Assembly (NCBI RefSeq): GCF_003031675.1
Contig: NZ_PYWX01000027.1
Coordinates: forward strand, 1-35,566
Direction: 5' to 3'
Origin: Pseudomonas palleroniana
GTDB lineage: Bacteria > Pseudomonadota > Gammaproteobacteria > Pseudomonadales > Pseudomonadaceae
Length of the DNA stretch: 35,566 nucleotides
The position numbers and the translations under genes were made by a program. Shown here in pieces: positions 1 to 8,565 of this stretch; the stretch's first letter is position 1; every line of letters starts with the position of its first letter. The notes under the pieces are model-generated. The model had not been told where the DNA came from. It saw nothing but the letters and a program-made list of their open reading frames with translations, and ran no database searches.

Positions 1-59
1 AGCCAGTCGACGACCAGCTTGATTCGTTGGTTCATAGGGGACTCTTGGTTCCAGGGCAT
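1..59 (-). CDS. IS transposase, N-terminal fragment (IS481-like, runs off window)
   Basis: The complement of 59-1 reads MPWNQESPMNQRIKLVVDW and continues past the window edge. An aggagg ribosome-binding site lies just upstream (complement of about 69-74). An MPW start followed by a short basic stretch is, from memory, typical of Pseudomonas transposases annotated as IS481 family with an integrase core. Only 19 codons are visible, so neither the HTH nor the DDE domain can be checked. The IS end repeats at 79-141 lie directly upstream, which supports a mobile-element gene. Family assignment is tentative; being a transposase start is fairly likely. Confidence 0.6.
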   Translation of the reverse strand, partial: MPWNQESPMNQRIKLVVDW

Positions 60-78
60 GATCAGTTACCTCCTGATC

Positions 79-141
79 ATGCGTATTAGCCTGTAAACCA
101 TGTCCCCGGTTAGAAATGTAAACGATGTCCCCGGTTTGTAC
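79..141 (-). mobile_element. IS terminal region, left copy
   Basis: Two 20-bp direct repeats with one mismatch (92-111 and 118-137, core tgtaaac-atgtccccggtt) lie between the transposase start and the flanking chromosome. A short palindrome, ccggtttgtaccgg, sits at 131-144. Together with the adjacent half-site the block 79-163 recurs inverted at 35482-35566 with 83 of 85 bases identical. Repeated sub-terminal motifs are usual transposase binding sites. The exact outer tip of the IS cannot be fixed from one end. Confidence 0.65.
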
Positions 142-163
142 CGGGGCAAGCCCGCTCACTACA
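142..163. repeat. REP-like half-site next to the left IS end
   Basis: The complement reads tgtagtgagcgggcttgccc, which matches the head of the common P. fluorescens REP repeat. The second half of a REP is not present on the chromosomal side. Either the IS inserted inside a REP or the IS tip carries a REP-like sequence. The same half-site occurs beside the right copy. Confidence 0.6.
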
Positions 164-188
164 GAGTTTGGTCGCGGCTTCACCGCGA

Positions 189-641
189 TTAGATTGAGCT
201 TTGCAGGTTGCTGCGCAAGGCAACCAGGTCAGCCTGCAGCTTGCGCAATTGCTCCAGCTCCAAACCACTGGCGCCGAGGATGCACTGGGGAATCCCCATG
301 GCTTTATCCTGCAGGGCGCGGCCGCTGTCCGTCAGTTCCACGACCACCACCCGCTCATCCTCGCGGTTGCGGGTGCGGCTGAGCAAGCCCTCGGCTTCCA
401 GGCGTTTGAGCAGCGGGGTGAGCGAGCCCGGATCGGTCAGCAGGCGATTGCTGATTTCGCTGACGGTCAAACCGTCCTCTTCCCACAGCACCATCATGGC
501 CAGGTATTGCGGATAGGTCAGGCCGAGGGCTTGCAGCAGTGGCTTATAGACCTTGGTCATCAGCAACGAGGTGGAGTGCAGGGCGAAGCACAGCTGGTTG
601 TCCAGCATCAGGGATTGGCAAGGGTCAGGGTTTTTGCTCAT
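189..641 (-). CDS. ohrR: OhrR-type MarR-family organic peroxide sensor/repressor
   Basis: A 150-residue MarR-family protein with the OhrR signature DNQLCF near the N-terminus; Cys18 there is the expected peroxidatic cysteine. A second cysteine (about residue 120, in GIPQC) makes it look like the two-cysteine, disulfide-forming OhrR type. The winged helix spans about residues 50-100 (LTYPQYLAMMVLW, then GSLTPLLKRLE, then the DER wing). OhrR proteins repress the organic hydroperoxide reductase gene ohr until oxidised. No ohr gene is visible here: the upstream neighbour is a LysR gene, and the downstream side runs into the IS end within about 50 bp, so ohr may lie beyond the element. A paralogue, ospR, lies at 15608. 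Confidence 0.85.
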   Translation of the reverse strand: MSKNPDPCQSLMLDNQLCFALHSTSLLMTKVYKPLLQALGLTYPQYLAMMVLWEEDGLTVSEISNRLLTDPGSLTPLLKRLEAEGLLSRTRNREDERVVVVELTDSGRALQDKAMGIPQCILGASGLELEQLRKLQADLVALRSNLQSSI

Positions 642-662
642 GGCGGTGTCTCGAAAGCGGGT

Positions 663-706
663 ATTGCCTGGAATCTAGCGGGCAAATGTTTAATGCGCCA
701 GGTAAT
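663..706. promoter_or_regulatory. Inverted repeat upstream of ohrR
   Basis: attgcctgg (663-671) and ccaggtaat (698-706) are complementary at 8 of 9 positions across a 26-bp spacer. They lie in the 78-bp gap between the lysR stop and the ohrR start, so the repeat could be an operator or a transcript hairpin. No binding evidence can be read from the sequence. Confidence 0.3.
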
Positions 707-719
707 TCTATCCCGGCGG

Positions 720-1670
720 TCAAACCAGACCGCTTTGCAGTGCCAGATCCCAAGGCGGCACCGGGCTGAAGCGGGATTTGAGGTACTCGAGCAACAACCG
801 GCTGCGCGCATTGGCCTGTTGCTCCAGGCGCAGCGCATAGATCCCGGCGGTTTCCGGGCTGGGCAGGCCGTTTTCGCAGAACAGGGGCAGCAACTCGCCA
901 CGGACCAGGTATTCACTGGCCAGCCAGGTGGGCAGGTGGGCAATCCCCAGCCCGGCCAACGCGCCGGACAGCAGGGCTTCGGCATTATTGGCACTCATGC
1001 GGATGCGCTGCGGGCGATAGGTGGCGCGGCGCCCGTCCAGCTCGAAGCGCCAGGCGAACATCGGCGCCAGGCCGTCCCAGTCGAGGCCGTCGTGCTCGCT
1101 CAGCTCTCGGGGGTGGGTGGGTGTACCCCGCGCTTTCAGATAGGCCGGACTGGCACAGGCGATACGTACGATGCTGGCCAGAGGGGTGGCGATCAGGCGG
1201 GTGTCGACGATATGCCCGGCGCGCAGCACCAGGTCGACCTTGCCCAAGTGTGCACCCTGCATATCGACAAAGCTGTCGATCAGGTGCAGGTGCACATCCA
1301 GCCCGGGATATACATTCAAAAAATCCGCAATCACTGGGGCCAGGTGCCGCCGCCCAAAGGCCGCCGGCGCATCCACACGAATCAGGCCTTCCGGCGCATG
1401 GCTCAAGGACACCGCTTCAGCCCGGGCCAATTGCAACTCACCGACGATCCGGCGCGCCCGCTCGGCAAAGGCCAGGCCTGCCGGCGTGGGTACCACCGCG
1501 TGGGTGCTGCGCAGGAACAGGCGGCTGCCCACAGAGCTTTCCAGGCTGTCGATACGTCGGGCGACCGCCGAGGGCGTCAGGGGATGGCGGCGTGCTGCGG
1601 CGGAAAAACTGCCCGTCTCCAATACATCCAGAAACAGGCTCAGTTGGTCGGTGAGCGTATTGGGATTCAT
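720..1670 (-). CDS. LysR-family transcriptional regulator
   Basis: 316 residues from ATG 1670, the usual LysR length. The N-terminal winged helix is clear (SFSAAARRHPLTPSAVARRI, about residues 20-40, followed by LESSVGSRLFLRST). The rest is the periplasmic-binding-like effector domain (about residues 90-300) typical of the AaeR/PA-type subgroup. Longer in-frame starts exist, but the HTH sits correctly from this one. It is divergent from the TauE/SafE transporter at 1772, with 101 bp between the starts, the usual arrangement for a LysR protein controlling its neighbour. The ligand cannot be read from sequence. Confidence 0.85.
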   Translation of the reverse strand: MNPNTLTDQLSLFLDVLETGSFSAAARRHPLTPSAVARRIDSLESSVGSRLFLRSTHAVVPTPAGLAFAERARRIVGELQLARAEAVSLSHAPEGLIRVDAPAAFGRRHLAPVIADFLNVYPGLDVHLHLIDSFVDMQGAHLGKVDLVLRAGHIVDTRLIATPLASIVRIACASPAYLKARGTPTHPRELSEHDGLDWDGLAPMFAWRFELDGRRATYRPQRIRMSANNAEALLSGALAGLGIAHLPTWLASEYLVRGELLPLFCENGLPSPETAGIYALRLEQQANARSRLLLEYLKSRFSPVPPWDLALQSGLV

Positions 1671-1771
1671 CACTGAGCGCTTATGCGAAATTGGCAAAGC
1701 CATTGTGCGTTGCTGTGCGTTTCCGCGCCAGGGCCGACTGCGTAGCATGCACAGACCGGAAGTGTGGAGTG

Positions 1772-2527
1772 ATGGCGGTGTTGGATTTTGTGATGTATGG
1801 GCTACTGGGTGCGGCCCTCGGCACGTTGGGCGGCCTGTTCGGCATTGGTGGGGGGCTGATTGCGATTCCGGTGCTGGGCGTGTTGTTCGGCCTGGATCAG
1901 CAGATCGCCCAAGGTACGGCGTTGGTGATGGTGGTGCCCAACGTGATGCTGGCTCTGTGGCGCTACCACCAGCGCAATCGCATCGAATTACGCCATGCAT
2001 TGCCCTTGGGCGTCATGGGCTTCAGCTTCGCCTGGCTCGGTTCGATCTGGGCGGTGGGCCTGGATGCCGGTGCCATGCGCGTGGGGTTTATCGCGTTCTT
2101 GCTGACGCTCTCGGCGTACAACCTGGTGCGCATGTTCACCCGCAATGCGCCGCCGACTGCACAGATGCGTTATTCCTGGCCGTGGCTGGGGGTGCTCGGT
2201 GCGGTCTCAGGCTCCATGGGCGGGTTGTTTGGGGTCGGTGGCGCGGTGGTTGCCACGCCGGTGCTGACCAGCCTGTTCGGCACCACTCAGGTGGTCGCGC
2301 AAGGTTTGTCGCTGGCCTTGGCGCTGCCCAGCACCGGCGTGACCCTGGTGACCTATGCCTGGCACCACCAAGTGGATTGGATGATCGGCATCCCCTTGGC
2401 AATCGGCGGCCTGCTCAGTATCAGTTGGGGCGTGAAGGTCGCCCATGCACTGCCGGAACGCGTGTTGCGTGGCCTGTTCTGCGCGTTCCTCGTGGTGTGC
2501 GCGGTGATGCTGACCTTTAAGGTTTGA
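1772..2527 (+). CDS. TauE/SafE-family membrane transporter
   Basis: A 251-residue, very hydrophobic protein with about eight membrane segments. It carries the duplicated family motif: GTLGGLFGIGGGLIAIPVL near the N-terminus and GSMGGLFGVGGAVVATPVL in the second half. TauE/SafE proteins export sulfite, sulfoacetate and related organic anions, but substrates of most members are unknown. The ATG at 1772 was chosen over an upstream ATG because it begins directly before the first membrane helix and has ggag upstream. Its 3' end overlaps the convergent LysR gene by 11 bp. It is divergent from the LysR gene at 1670, its probable regulator. Confidence 0.85.
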   Translation: MAVLDFVMYGLLGAALGTLGGLFGIGGGLIAIPVLGVLFGLDQQIAQGTALVMVVPNVMLALWRYHQRNRIELRHALPLGVMGFSFAWLGSIWAVGLDAGAMRVGFIAFLLTLSAYNLVRMFTRNAPPTAQMRYSWPWLGVLGAVSGSMGGLFGVGGAVVATPVLTSLFGTTQVVAQGLSLALALPSTGVTLVTYAWHHQVDWMIGIPLAIGGLLSISWGVKVAHALPERVLRGLFCAFLVVCAVMLTFKV

Positions 2528-3407
2528 AGCCTTCGAGGATGTACGCTGCCAGGCATTCGGTGATGGGCGAGGTCATCTGCGGGTTGCGCAGCAGGTGCAG
2601 ATTCATCGAGGGCAATGGCGGGAGACCCTCGTCCTTGCCCAGTATGCGCAGGTCGTCGGTCACCAGGCTTTCCATGCTGACCATGACCGCCAGGCCAGCA
2701 TTGACCACCGCCTGGATCGCCGCCACGTTGGAGCTGTGGTAGGCCAGGCGATAATCCCGTCCGGCCGCATCCAGCGCGGAGCGCGCCCATTGCGTGTAGA
2801 GGCAATCCGCGCCAGACATCGCCAGCGGCAGGGCTTCGTGCTCGTCTACGCAGAAGCAGGGTGATGCCGCCCATACCATGCGCTCCGTACGCAACAACTC
2901 GCCGATTTCGTTGCCAGGTTCGCGGCTGACCACAGTCAATGCGAGGTCATGTCGCTGCATCAGCACCGTTGACGATTCGCAGTGCATCTCGATTTGAATC
3001 AGCGGATACGCCTTGGAAAACTGCTTGAGAATGCCCGGCAGGAAGCGCATCACGTAATCGTCCGGTGTGCCGATGCGCACCAGCCCCACCATATGCGGTT
3101 CACGCAGGGTGTTGAACACTTCGCTGTGCAATTTCAGGATGCGCCGGGCATAGCCCAGCAGCACCTGGCCTTCGGGAGTCAGCCGCACCTGGCGACCGTC
3201 GCGTTCGAACAGCTTGCGCTGTAGGACGTCGTCCTCCAGGCGCTTCATCTGCATGCTCACCGCCGACTGCGTTCGGTTGACCAGCTCTCCAGCCCGCGTG
3301 AAACCGCCTTGGTCGGCGATGGCGACGAAGGTGCGCAGCACCTCGGTGTCGATACTTGGGAAACTGGACAATTGATCAATCTCCGAGATGTATTGCATAA
3401 GAAACAT
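2517..3407 (-). CDS. LysR-family transcriptional regulator
   Basis: 296 residues. The HTH is at about residues 25-60 (TRAGELVNRTQSAVSMQMKRLED), followed by the substrate-binding-like effector domain. The first ATG (3407) has no strong ribosome-binding site; a second in-frame ATG three codons on (3398) is equally possible. It is divergent from the DUF1127 gene at 3469, with 61 bp between them. I recall that Pseudomonas LysR genes often stand next to a DUF1127 gene, so the small protein is the likely target. Its 3' end overlaps the TauE gene by 11 bp. Confidence 0.85.
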   Translation of the reverse strand: MFLMQYISEIDQLSSFPSIDTEVLRTFVAIADQGGFTRAGELVNRTQSAVSMQMKRLEDDVLQRKLFERDGRQVRLTPEGQVLLGYARRILKLHSEVFNTLREPHMVGLVRIGTPDDYVMRFLPGILKQFSKAYPLIQIEMHCESSTVLMQRHDLALTVVSREPGNEIGELLRTERMVWAASPCFCVDEHEALPLAMSGADCLYTQWARSALDAAGRDYRLAYHSSNVAAIQAVVNAGLAVMVSMESLVTDDLRILGKDEGLPPLPSMNLHLLRNPQMTSPITECLAAYILEGFKP

Positions 3408-3468
3408 TCGTTGGATTGATCATAGTGCCTGGCACACACTTTCGTCATCCCCACAGGAGGGCGAAAAG

Positions 3469-3675
3469 ATGAAAGGTCAAACCGGTTTTGTGTTGATGGC
3501 GAAGCGTCCGTTTTCCGGGCTGTTGCATGCCCTGGCGCGCTGGCAGACGCTCTATCACGAGCGTCAGATGCTGGCGAGCCTGAGTGACGACGCGCTCAAG
3601 GACATTGGGCTCAATCGTGCCGATGTGGAGCAGGAGCGGCACTTGCACTTTTGGCAGGATCCCCTGCAAAAGTGA
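3469..3675 (+). CDS. DUF1127 small protein (YjiS-like)
   Basis: 68 residues starting at ATG 3469, with a perfect aggagg at 3455-3460. The C-terminal half carries the DUF1127 pattern: an arginine/tyrosine-containing helix (WQTLYHERQMLASLSDDALKDIGL) with the conserved L-x-D-IGLxRxDV ending. DUF1127 proteins are short, basic and helical. In some alpha-proteobacteria such proteins affect phosphate or RNA metabolism, but no role is established in Pseudomonas. It follows the divergent LysR gene and precedes the ycaQ-like gene by 45 bp. Confidence 0.8.
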   Translation: MKGQTGFVLMAKRPFSGLLHALARWQTLYHERQMLASLSDDALKDIGLNRADVEQERHLHFWQDPLQK

Positions 3676-3720
3676 GCCAGGATGCAGTAGGGTGGTGGGC
3701 GAGTTCCCCTGGAGATTCCC

Positions 3721-4950
3721 ATGCCCGTCGACCTGTCTTTCTCACTCAAGCAAGCTCGACGCATGGCGCTGGCCGCCCAGGGTTTTTCCGGGCGCCAGGC
3801 GCCTGCCCTGATCAAGGCAACACACCTCAACCGCTTGATCGAACGTCTGGGTGTGTTGCAGATCGATTCGGTCAACGCGCTGGTGCGCTCCCATTACCTG
3901 CCGCTGTTTTCCCGTCTGGGCAATTACTCGCCATCGATCCTCGAGCAGGCCGCCTGGAGCCAGGGGCGCCATCGTTCGCTATTCGAATACTGGGGGCATG
4001 AAGCATCGTTGCTGCCTATGGCGCTGTACCCGCTGCTGCGCTGGCGCATGGAGCGGGCCAGGCAGGGGCAGGGTATCTATGCGCAGATGGCGCGTTTCGG
4101 GCGCGAGCAGCAGGCCACTATCCAGCGCGTCCTGCGCACCGTCGAGCAACGAGGCGCGTTGGGGGCGGGCAGTTTGTCGACCCGCGAGGAGCGCGCTGGG
4201 CCCTGGTGGGACTGGAGTGAGGAAAAACACGCGCTGGAATGGCTGTTTGCCGCAGGCCTGGTCACCGTTGCGGGGCGGCGTGGTTTTGAGCGGCTCTATG
4301 ATTTGCCGGAGCGGGTGATCCCCGGCGAAATGCCTCGCGCCTCGGTGGACGAGGCGCAAGCCCAGCGCAGCTTGTTGTTGCACAGCGCGACGGCGTTGGG
4401 GGTGGCCACTGAAAAGGACTTGCGCGACTACTTTCGCCTGGACCCTGCCGACAGTCGCAAGCGCCTGGCGGAGTTGGTTGAAGAAGGGCAGTTGCTGACC
4501 TGCCGCGTACAAGGCTGGAAGGCTGCGGCGTATTGTCTGCCCGAGCCGAAAGTGCCGCGCAAGGTGGCGGCCAGTGCATTGCTGTCGCCCTTCGATTCGC
4601 TGATCTGGGAGCGCAGCCGTACCGAGCGATTGTTTGATTTCCGTTATCGACTGGAGATCTACACCCCGCAAGACAAGCGCGTGTATGGCTACTACGTGCT
4701 GCCGTTTCTGCATCGCGAGCGGATAGCGGCGCGCGTGGATCTGCGCGCCGAGCGCGCTAACGGTCAGTTGGCTGTGCATGCGGTGCACGAGGAAGAGCCG
4801 GGCTTGGATGAGCAGGGAATGTTGGCGCTGGCGCTTAATTTGCGCCAGATGGCCGACTGGCTTGGGCTGGAGCAGGTGCAGCTCAATTGCCAGAGACCGA
4901 GTGCCGACCGCTTGCGGCGAGCGATGCTTTATGGGGAGGGTGGTGTTTAG
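3721..4950 (+). CDS. YcaQ/AlkX-like winged-helix DNA glycosylase (HTH_42)
   Basis: 409 residues, the length of E. coli YcaQ. The N-terminal region has the family hallmark GVLQIDSVNALVRSHYLPLFSRLG; the Q-I-D triad matches the catalytic QxD motif of the AlkZ-like glycosylases that unhook DNA interstrand crosslinks. Further family blocks are the FEYWGHEASLLP segment (about residue 90) and LLSPFDSLIWERSRTERLFDFRYRLEIYTP (about residues 285-315). It is expected to be a cytoplasmic repair enzyme acting on alkylated or crosslinked bases. It starts 45 bp after the DUF1127 gene and may share its transcript. The substrate is inferred from the family. Confidence 0.8.
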   Translation: MPVDLSFSLKQARRMALAAQGFSGRQAPALIKATHLNRLIERLGVLQIDSVNALVRSHYLPLFSRLGNYSPSILEQAAWSQGRHRSLFEYWGHEASLLPMALYPLLRWRMERARQGQGIYAQMARFGREQQATIQRVLRTVEQRGALGAGSLSTREERAGPWWDWSEEKHALEWLFAAGLVTVAGRRGFERLYDLPERVIPGEMPRASVDEAQAQRSLLLHSATALGVATEKDLRDYFRLDPADSRKRLAELVEEGQLLTCRVQGWKAAAYCLPEPKVPRKVAASALLSPFDSLIWERSRTERLFDFRYRLEIYTPQDKRVYGYYVLPFLHRERIAARVDLRAERANGQLAVHAVHEEEPGLDEQGMLALALNLRQMADWLGLEQVQLNCQRPSADRLRRAMLYGEGGV

Positions 4951-4957
4951 GGCCTCT

Positions 4958-5037
4958 TCGCGCGCAAGCCCGCTCCCACACTCGACCGCGTTCCAAAGGA
5001 TGTACGTGGGCAAATGTGGCAGCGGGCTTGCTCGCGA
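4958..5037. repeat. REPIN (inverted REP pair)
   Basis: Two REP arms, 4958-4980 and 5015-5037, in inverted orientation with 2 mismatches over 23 bp. Each has the Pseudomonas core gcgggcttg. It fills the gap between convergent ycaQ-like and DAHP synthase genes and could fold into a long hairpin that blocks read-through. Confidence 0.85.
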
Positions 5038-5063
5038 TGGCGTCAGTGCCGGCGGCTCAAACC

Positions 5064-6410
5064 TCAGCGCTTGACCTGCTTCAATGTTTCAGCAATCAAA
5101 AACGCCAGCTCCAGGGACTGATCGGCGTTCATCCGCGGGTCGCAGTGGGTGTGATAACGATCCGACAAACCATCTTCGGTGATCGGTCGTGCGCCGCCGA
5201 TGCATTCGGTGACGTTCTGCCCGGTCATTTCGATATGAATCCCGCCGGCATAACTGCCTTCGGCCTGGTGAACCTGGAAAAACTCCTTCACTTCACTGAG
5301 GATCTGCGCAAAGTCGCGGGTCTTGTAGCCGCTGCTGGCCTTGATGGTGTTGCCGTGCATCGGGTCGGAGCTCCACAGCACCTGCTTGCCTTCGCGCTGC
5401 ACGGCGCGAATCAGGTCGGGCAGATGATCACCGACCTTGTTGGCGCCCATGCGGGCAATCAGGTTGAGGCGGCCGGGGTCGTTGTCCGGGTTGAGGATAT
5501 CGATCAAGCGAATCAGGTCGTCCGGGTTCATGCTCGGGCCGACCTTGACCCCGATCGGGTTGTTCACCCCGCGCAGGAATTCGACATGGGCGCCGTCCAA
5601 CTGACGGGTGCGGTCGCCGATCCACAGCATGTGGGCCGAACAATCGTAATAGTCGTTGGTCAGGCTGTCGCGGCGTACGAAGGCTTGTTCGTAGTTGAGC
5701 AGCAGGGCTTCGTGGGCGGTGAAGAAGCTGGTTTCGCGCAATTGCGGCGAGCTGTCCATGCCGCAGGCGCGCATGAAGGCCAGGGTTTCATCGATGCGGT
5801 CGGCCAACTGGCTGTATTTCTCGGCCAGGGCGGAGTTGGCGATGAAGTCCAGGTTCCACTTGTGTACCTGGTGCAGGTCGGCGAACCCGCCCTGGGCGAA
5901 GGCGCGCAGCAGGTTCAAGGTGGCCGTGGACTGGTGATAGGACTGCAACAGACGGTCGGGGTCCGGCATGCGGCTTTTTTCGTCGAAGCCGATCCCGTTG
6001 ACGATATCGCCGCGGTACGCGGGCAGGGTGATGCCGTCGATGGTTTCATCGTTGGCCGAACGCGGCTTGGCGAACTGGCCGGCCATGCGCCCGACCTTCA
6101 CCACCGGGCAGCCGGCGGCAAAGGTCATCACGATTGCCATCTGCAGCAGCACCTTGAAGGTGTCGCGGATTTTGGCGGCGGAAAATTCGGCAAAGCTCTC
6201 GGCGCAGTCGCCGCCTTGCAACAGGAAGGCGCGGCCCTGGGTCACTTCGGCGAACTGACGGCGCAGTTCACGGGCTTCCCCGGCAAATACCAGCGGCGGG
6301 TAGCTCGCCAGGTTTTGTTCCACTTGCAGCAAGTGGGCTGCATCCGGGTACTGGGGTTGTTGCTGGATCGGCATTGTGCGCCAGCTGTCGGGACTCCAGG
6401 GTTGGCTCAT
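5064..6410 (-). CDS. 3-deoxy-D-arabino-heptulosonate 7-phosphate synthase, type II
   Basis: 448 residues from [10 protein letters not shown]; an extra ATG directly before it (6413) is also possible. It condenses phosphoenolpyruvate with erythrose 4-phosphate, the first step of the shikimate pathway. Type II hallmarks are visible: [26 protein letters not shown], the [10 protein letters not shown] block and [15 protein letters not shown]; the cysteine in GGDCAE and the late glutamate and histidine are expected metal ligands. It is nearly identical to my recollection of P. aeruginosa PA2843, the housekeeping type II enzyme. It is divergent from the spermidine-synthase-like gene at 6533. Confidence 0.95.
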   Translation of the reverse strand: MSQPWSPDSWRTMPIQQQPQYPDAAHLLQVEQNLASYPPLVFAGEARELRRQFAEVTQGRAFLLQGGDCAESFAEFSAAKIRDTFKVLLQMAIVMTFAAGCPVVKVGRMAGQFAKPRSANDETIDGITLPAYRGDIVNGIGFDEKSRMPDPDRLLQSYHQSTATLNLLRAFAQGGFADLHQVHKWNLDFIANSALAEKYSQLADRIDETLAFMRACGMDSSPQLRETSFFTAHEALLLNYEQAFVRRDSLTNDYYDCSAHMLWIGDRTRQLDGAHVEFLRGVNNPIGVKVGPSMNPDDLIRLIDILNPDNDPGRLNLIARMGANKVGDHLPDLIRAVQREGKQVLWSSDPMHGNTIKASSGYKTRDFAQILSEVKEFFQVHQAEGSYAGGIHIEMTGQNVTECIGGARPITEDGLSDRYHTHCDPRMNADQSLELAFLIAETLKQVKR

Positions 6411-6532
6411 CATGAACTCGTTGGTTGGGTTGTCGGTAGAGCGGATGTTATCAGCAATTAGTGCGTGACCTGCTGCTGCCGCTTGGCCGACAATCGCGCC
6501 TTTGCCGAGCGGCAAACCCATTAGGAGTCGTG

Positions 6533-7288
6533 ATGAGCGAGGAGCGTGTCGAGCACCTGTTGGCCGAAGTCCATGATGATTTCGGCATGATCCGCGTGCT
6601 CGAAGTGGCCGATTACCGATTTCTCGAGTTTGGTGATGCCATCGAGCAAAGCTGCGTATTCACCGCCGACCCGAGCTGGCTGGAGTACGACTATACCCGT
6701 GCCATGCTCATTGGCGCGTTGTGCCATGAACAGCCGGAGAGTGCGCTGTTTCTCGGCCTGGGCGCCGGTACGCTGACCCAGGCGTGCCTCAAGTTCCTGC
6801 CGCTGGAAGACGTTGAAGCCATTGAGCTGCGCCCGGATGTGCCGCGCCTGGCGATTGAATATCTGGGGTTGGACGATGACCCGCGGTTGTACATCCGCAT
6901 TGGCGACGCCCTGCAATTGCTTGGCAGTGCCGAGTCGGCCGACCTGATTTTCGTCGACCTGTACACCGATGTCGGCCCGGGTGTCGGGCACCTGGCCTGG
7001 ACGTTCCTGGAAGACTGCCAGAAGAAACTCAACCCTGGCGGTTGGCTGGTGATCAACCAATGGGCCACGGACGATGGCAAGCCACTGGGCGCGGCGTTGC
7101 TGCGAGGGTTGTACCACCGGCATTACTGGGAGCTGCCGGTAAAGGAGGGCAATGTGATTTTGCTGGTGCCTTCCGAACTGGATCAGGAACTGGACCTGGA
7201 TGCACTCTCAGCTCGCGCCGAAGCGTTGGCGCCGCGCCTGGGTTATTCGTTGCAGTCGCTGATCAAGGTGATTCGGCCGGCGACTTAG
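6533..7288 (+). CDS. Spermidine synthase-like SAM-fold protein
   Basis: 251 residues; ATG 6533 is preceded by aggag at 6523-6527. The core is a Rossmann methyltransferase/spermidine-synthase fold: [19 protein letters not shown] (glycine-rich motif I), VEAIELRP (acidic end of strand 2) and [14 protein letters not shown] (motif near the catalytic aspartates of spermidine synthase). It is shorter than true SpeE and begins with a degenerate beta domain, so it may be a relative with another substrate. I recall the same neighbour next to type II DAHP synthase in P. aeruginosa (PA2842). A catalytic role in polyamine synthesis is not shown. Confidence 0.75.
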   Translation: MSEERVEHLLAEVHDDFGMIRVLEVADYRFLEFGDAIEQSCVFTADPSWLEYDYTRAMLIGALCHEQPESALFLGLGAGTLTQACLKFLPLEDVEAIELRPDVPRLAIEYLGLDDDPRLYIRIGDALQLLGSAESADLIFVDLYTDVGPGVGHLAWTFLEDCQKKLNPGGWLVINQWATDDGKPLGAALLRGLYHRHYWELPVKEGNVILLVPSELDQELDLDALSARAEALAPRLGYSLQSLIKVIRPAT

Positions 7289-7302
7289 TTGCCTGTGCCG
7301 GC

Positions 7303-7373
7303 GCCATCGGGGGCAAGCCCCCTCCCACACTTGGAACTCATTGCAAATGGGGGAGGGGGCTTGTTCCGATGGC
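7303..7373. repeat. REPIN-like inverted repeat
   Basis: Arms at 7303-7327 and 7348-7373 are complementary apart from a few mismatches (gccatcgggggcaagccccc and its counterpart ending gatggc). It lies between convergent genes and probably also stops transcription from both sides. Confidence 0.75.
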
Positions 7374-7386
7374 GGGCCCAGCCAAT

Positions 7387-8178
7387 TCAAATACCCTTGA
7401 ACACCCCCGGACGCTTCTCGATCATCGCCCGGACTCCTTCCTTGGCATCTTCACTGTTGAGCAACTTCTCCACCATGGGTGGCAGCGCGGCGGCCGCGGC
7501 GGTCTCGCCCTCATTGCGCGCCATGCGTGCCGACATCAACGTGGCCTGCACGCCGAGCGGCGCCTGGCGCGCAATCCGGTTGGCGAGTTCGATGGCGCGC
7601 GGTAGCAGGTCTTCGCTGGCCATCACCTCCTGCACCAGCCCCAGGCGCAGGGCTTCATGGGCGTCGAACTCGTCGCCGGTGAGCAGCCAGCGCATCGCAT
7701 TGCCCCAGCCGGCGACTTGATGAAAGCGTAGTGTCGCGCCGCCAAATGGAAAGATCCCGCGTTGGACCTCCATCTGCGCAAAACGCGTGTTGCTGGCGCA
7801 CAGATTGATATCCGCCGCGAGCATCAATTCGATCCCGAGGGTCAGGCAGTAGCCCTGCGCCGCGACGATCACCGGTTTGTTCACGCGGGGGCCGGTGAAC
7901 ACTCCCCAGGGATCGCACCCTCCGAGCGGCGGCTGCCAACCGCCGGCCATCACGGCACTGACATTGGCCAGGTCCAGCCCGGCGGTGAAGTGGTCGCCAT
8001 GGGCAAACACCACCGCCACCCGGGCGTCATCATTTCGATCAAATTCGCCATACGCCAGGCTCAGCGCATTGAGCAGATCGAGGTCAAAGGCGTTGCGTTT
8101 GGCCACCCGGTCCAGGCCCAGTAGCAGGACATGGCCCTGGAGTGCACGGCTGACGCGGCTGCTGCTGGCTTGATTCAT
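7387..8178 (-). CDS. Enoyl-CoA hydratase/isomerase (crotonase) family protein
   Basis: 263 residues from ATG 8178. Crotonase-fold landmarks are present: AVVFAHGDHFTAGLDL (first oxyanion-hole segment), KPVIVAAQGYCLTLGIELMLAADINL (second oxyanion hole plus a glutamate) and RFAQMEVQRGIFPFGGATLRF, which carries the second candidate catalytic glutamate. These enzymes hydrate or isomerise acyl-CoA thioesters. The acyl substrate cannot be predicted and no other beta-oxidation gene is nearby, so a general family name is safest. I recall the homologue PA2841 in the same place in P. aeruginosa. Confidence 0.85.
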   Translation of the reverse strand: MNQASSSRVSRALQGHVLLLGLDRVAKRNAFDLDLLNALSLAYGEFDRNDDARVAVVFAHGDHFTAGLDLANVSAVMAGGWQPPLGGCDPWGVFTGPRVNKPVIVAAQGYCLTLGIELMLAADINLCASNTRFAQMEVQRGIFPFGGATLRFHQVAGWGNAMRWLLTGDEFDAHEALRLGLVQEVMASEDLLPRAIELANRIARQAPLGVQATLMSARMARNEGETAAAAALPPMVEKLLNSEDAKEGVRAMIEKRPGVFKGI

Positions 8179-8374
8179 CGGGGTGCCCTCGGGCGTAGGG
8201 AAGGGTTTCAGACCAAAGGGTCTCAATCGGCAGGTGAACCGTTTAAGTGTTTTGACCAACAGGGCCGGGCCTTTGAAAAATAGACCTTGCCGCTCTTCTC
8301 TGCAAAGGCTGTGATACAGCGCGGTTTATCAGTGCTTTGCGATAAAAAAAGCTCCCTTTTTCAGCTATTTCCGG

Positions 8375-8380
8375 TATAGT
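8375..8380 (+). promoter_or_regulatory. Possible -10 element for the DEAD-box helicase gene
   Basis: tatagt followed by a GC-rich stretch, about 220 bp before the helicase ATG. No good -35 box lies at 16-18 bp, so this is a weak call. The rest of the 422-bp gap (8179-8600) holds the ECH 5' region and the structured leader described separately. Confidence 0.35.
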
Positions 8381-8386
8381 GCGCGC

Positions 8387-8461
8387 CGGCCTTTAACCGG
8401 GCCGCGTTTAGGTAGCGCAATTCCCCGAAGTCAGCTTCGGCTGCACGTCCGCACAGCGGAC
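8387..8461 (+). promoter_or_regulatory. Structured 5' leader of the helicase mRNA (three hairpins)
   Basis: Three short perfect stems follow one another: cggcc/ggccg (8387-8391 with 8400-8404), ccgaag/cttcgg with a tcag loop (8425-8440), and gtccg/cggac with a cacag loop (8447-8461). They sit in a leader of roughly 210 nt if the -10 at 8375 is right. Long structured leaders are known for cold-shock helicase mRNAs such as E. coli deaD. Confidence 0.45.
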
Positions 8462-8565
8462 TCTTCCTTGACGAATCTTTTTCATTCATTCGTTTTCGCA
8501 AATCCCCGCCGACAAAGCAGCCAGGGCGACTCTTGAGTCTCAACACGGCATGCGCAGCTTTGGAG

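Noticed and set aside
201..1676. Long plus-strand open frame of 491 codons
   Set aside because: It runs antisense over ohrR and the LysR gene and shows no protein family pattern; GC-rich shadow frame.
4887..6461. Long plus-strand open frame of 524 codons
   Set aside because: Antisense to DAHP synthase, which has unmistakable motifs on the other strand.
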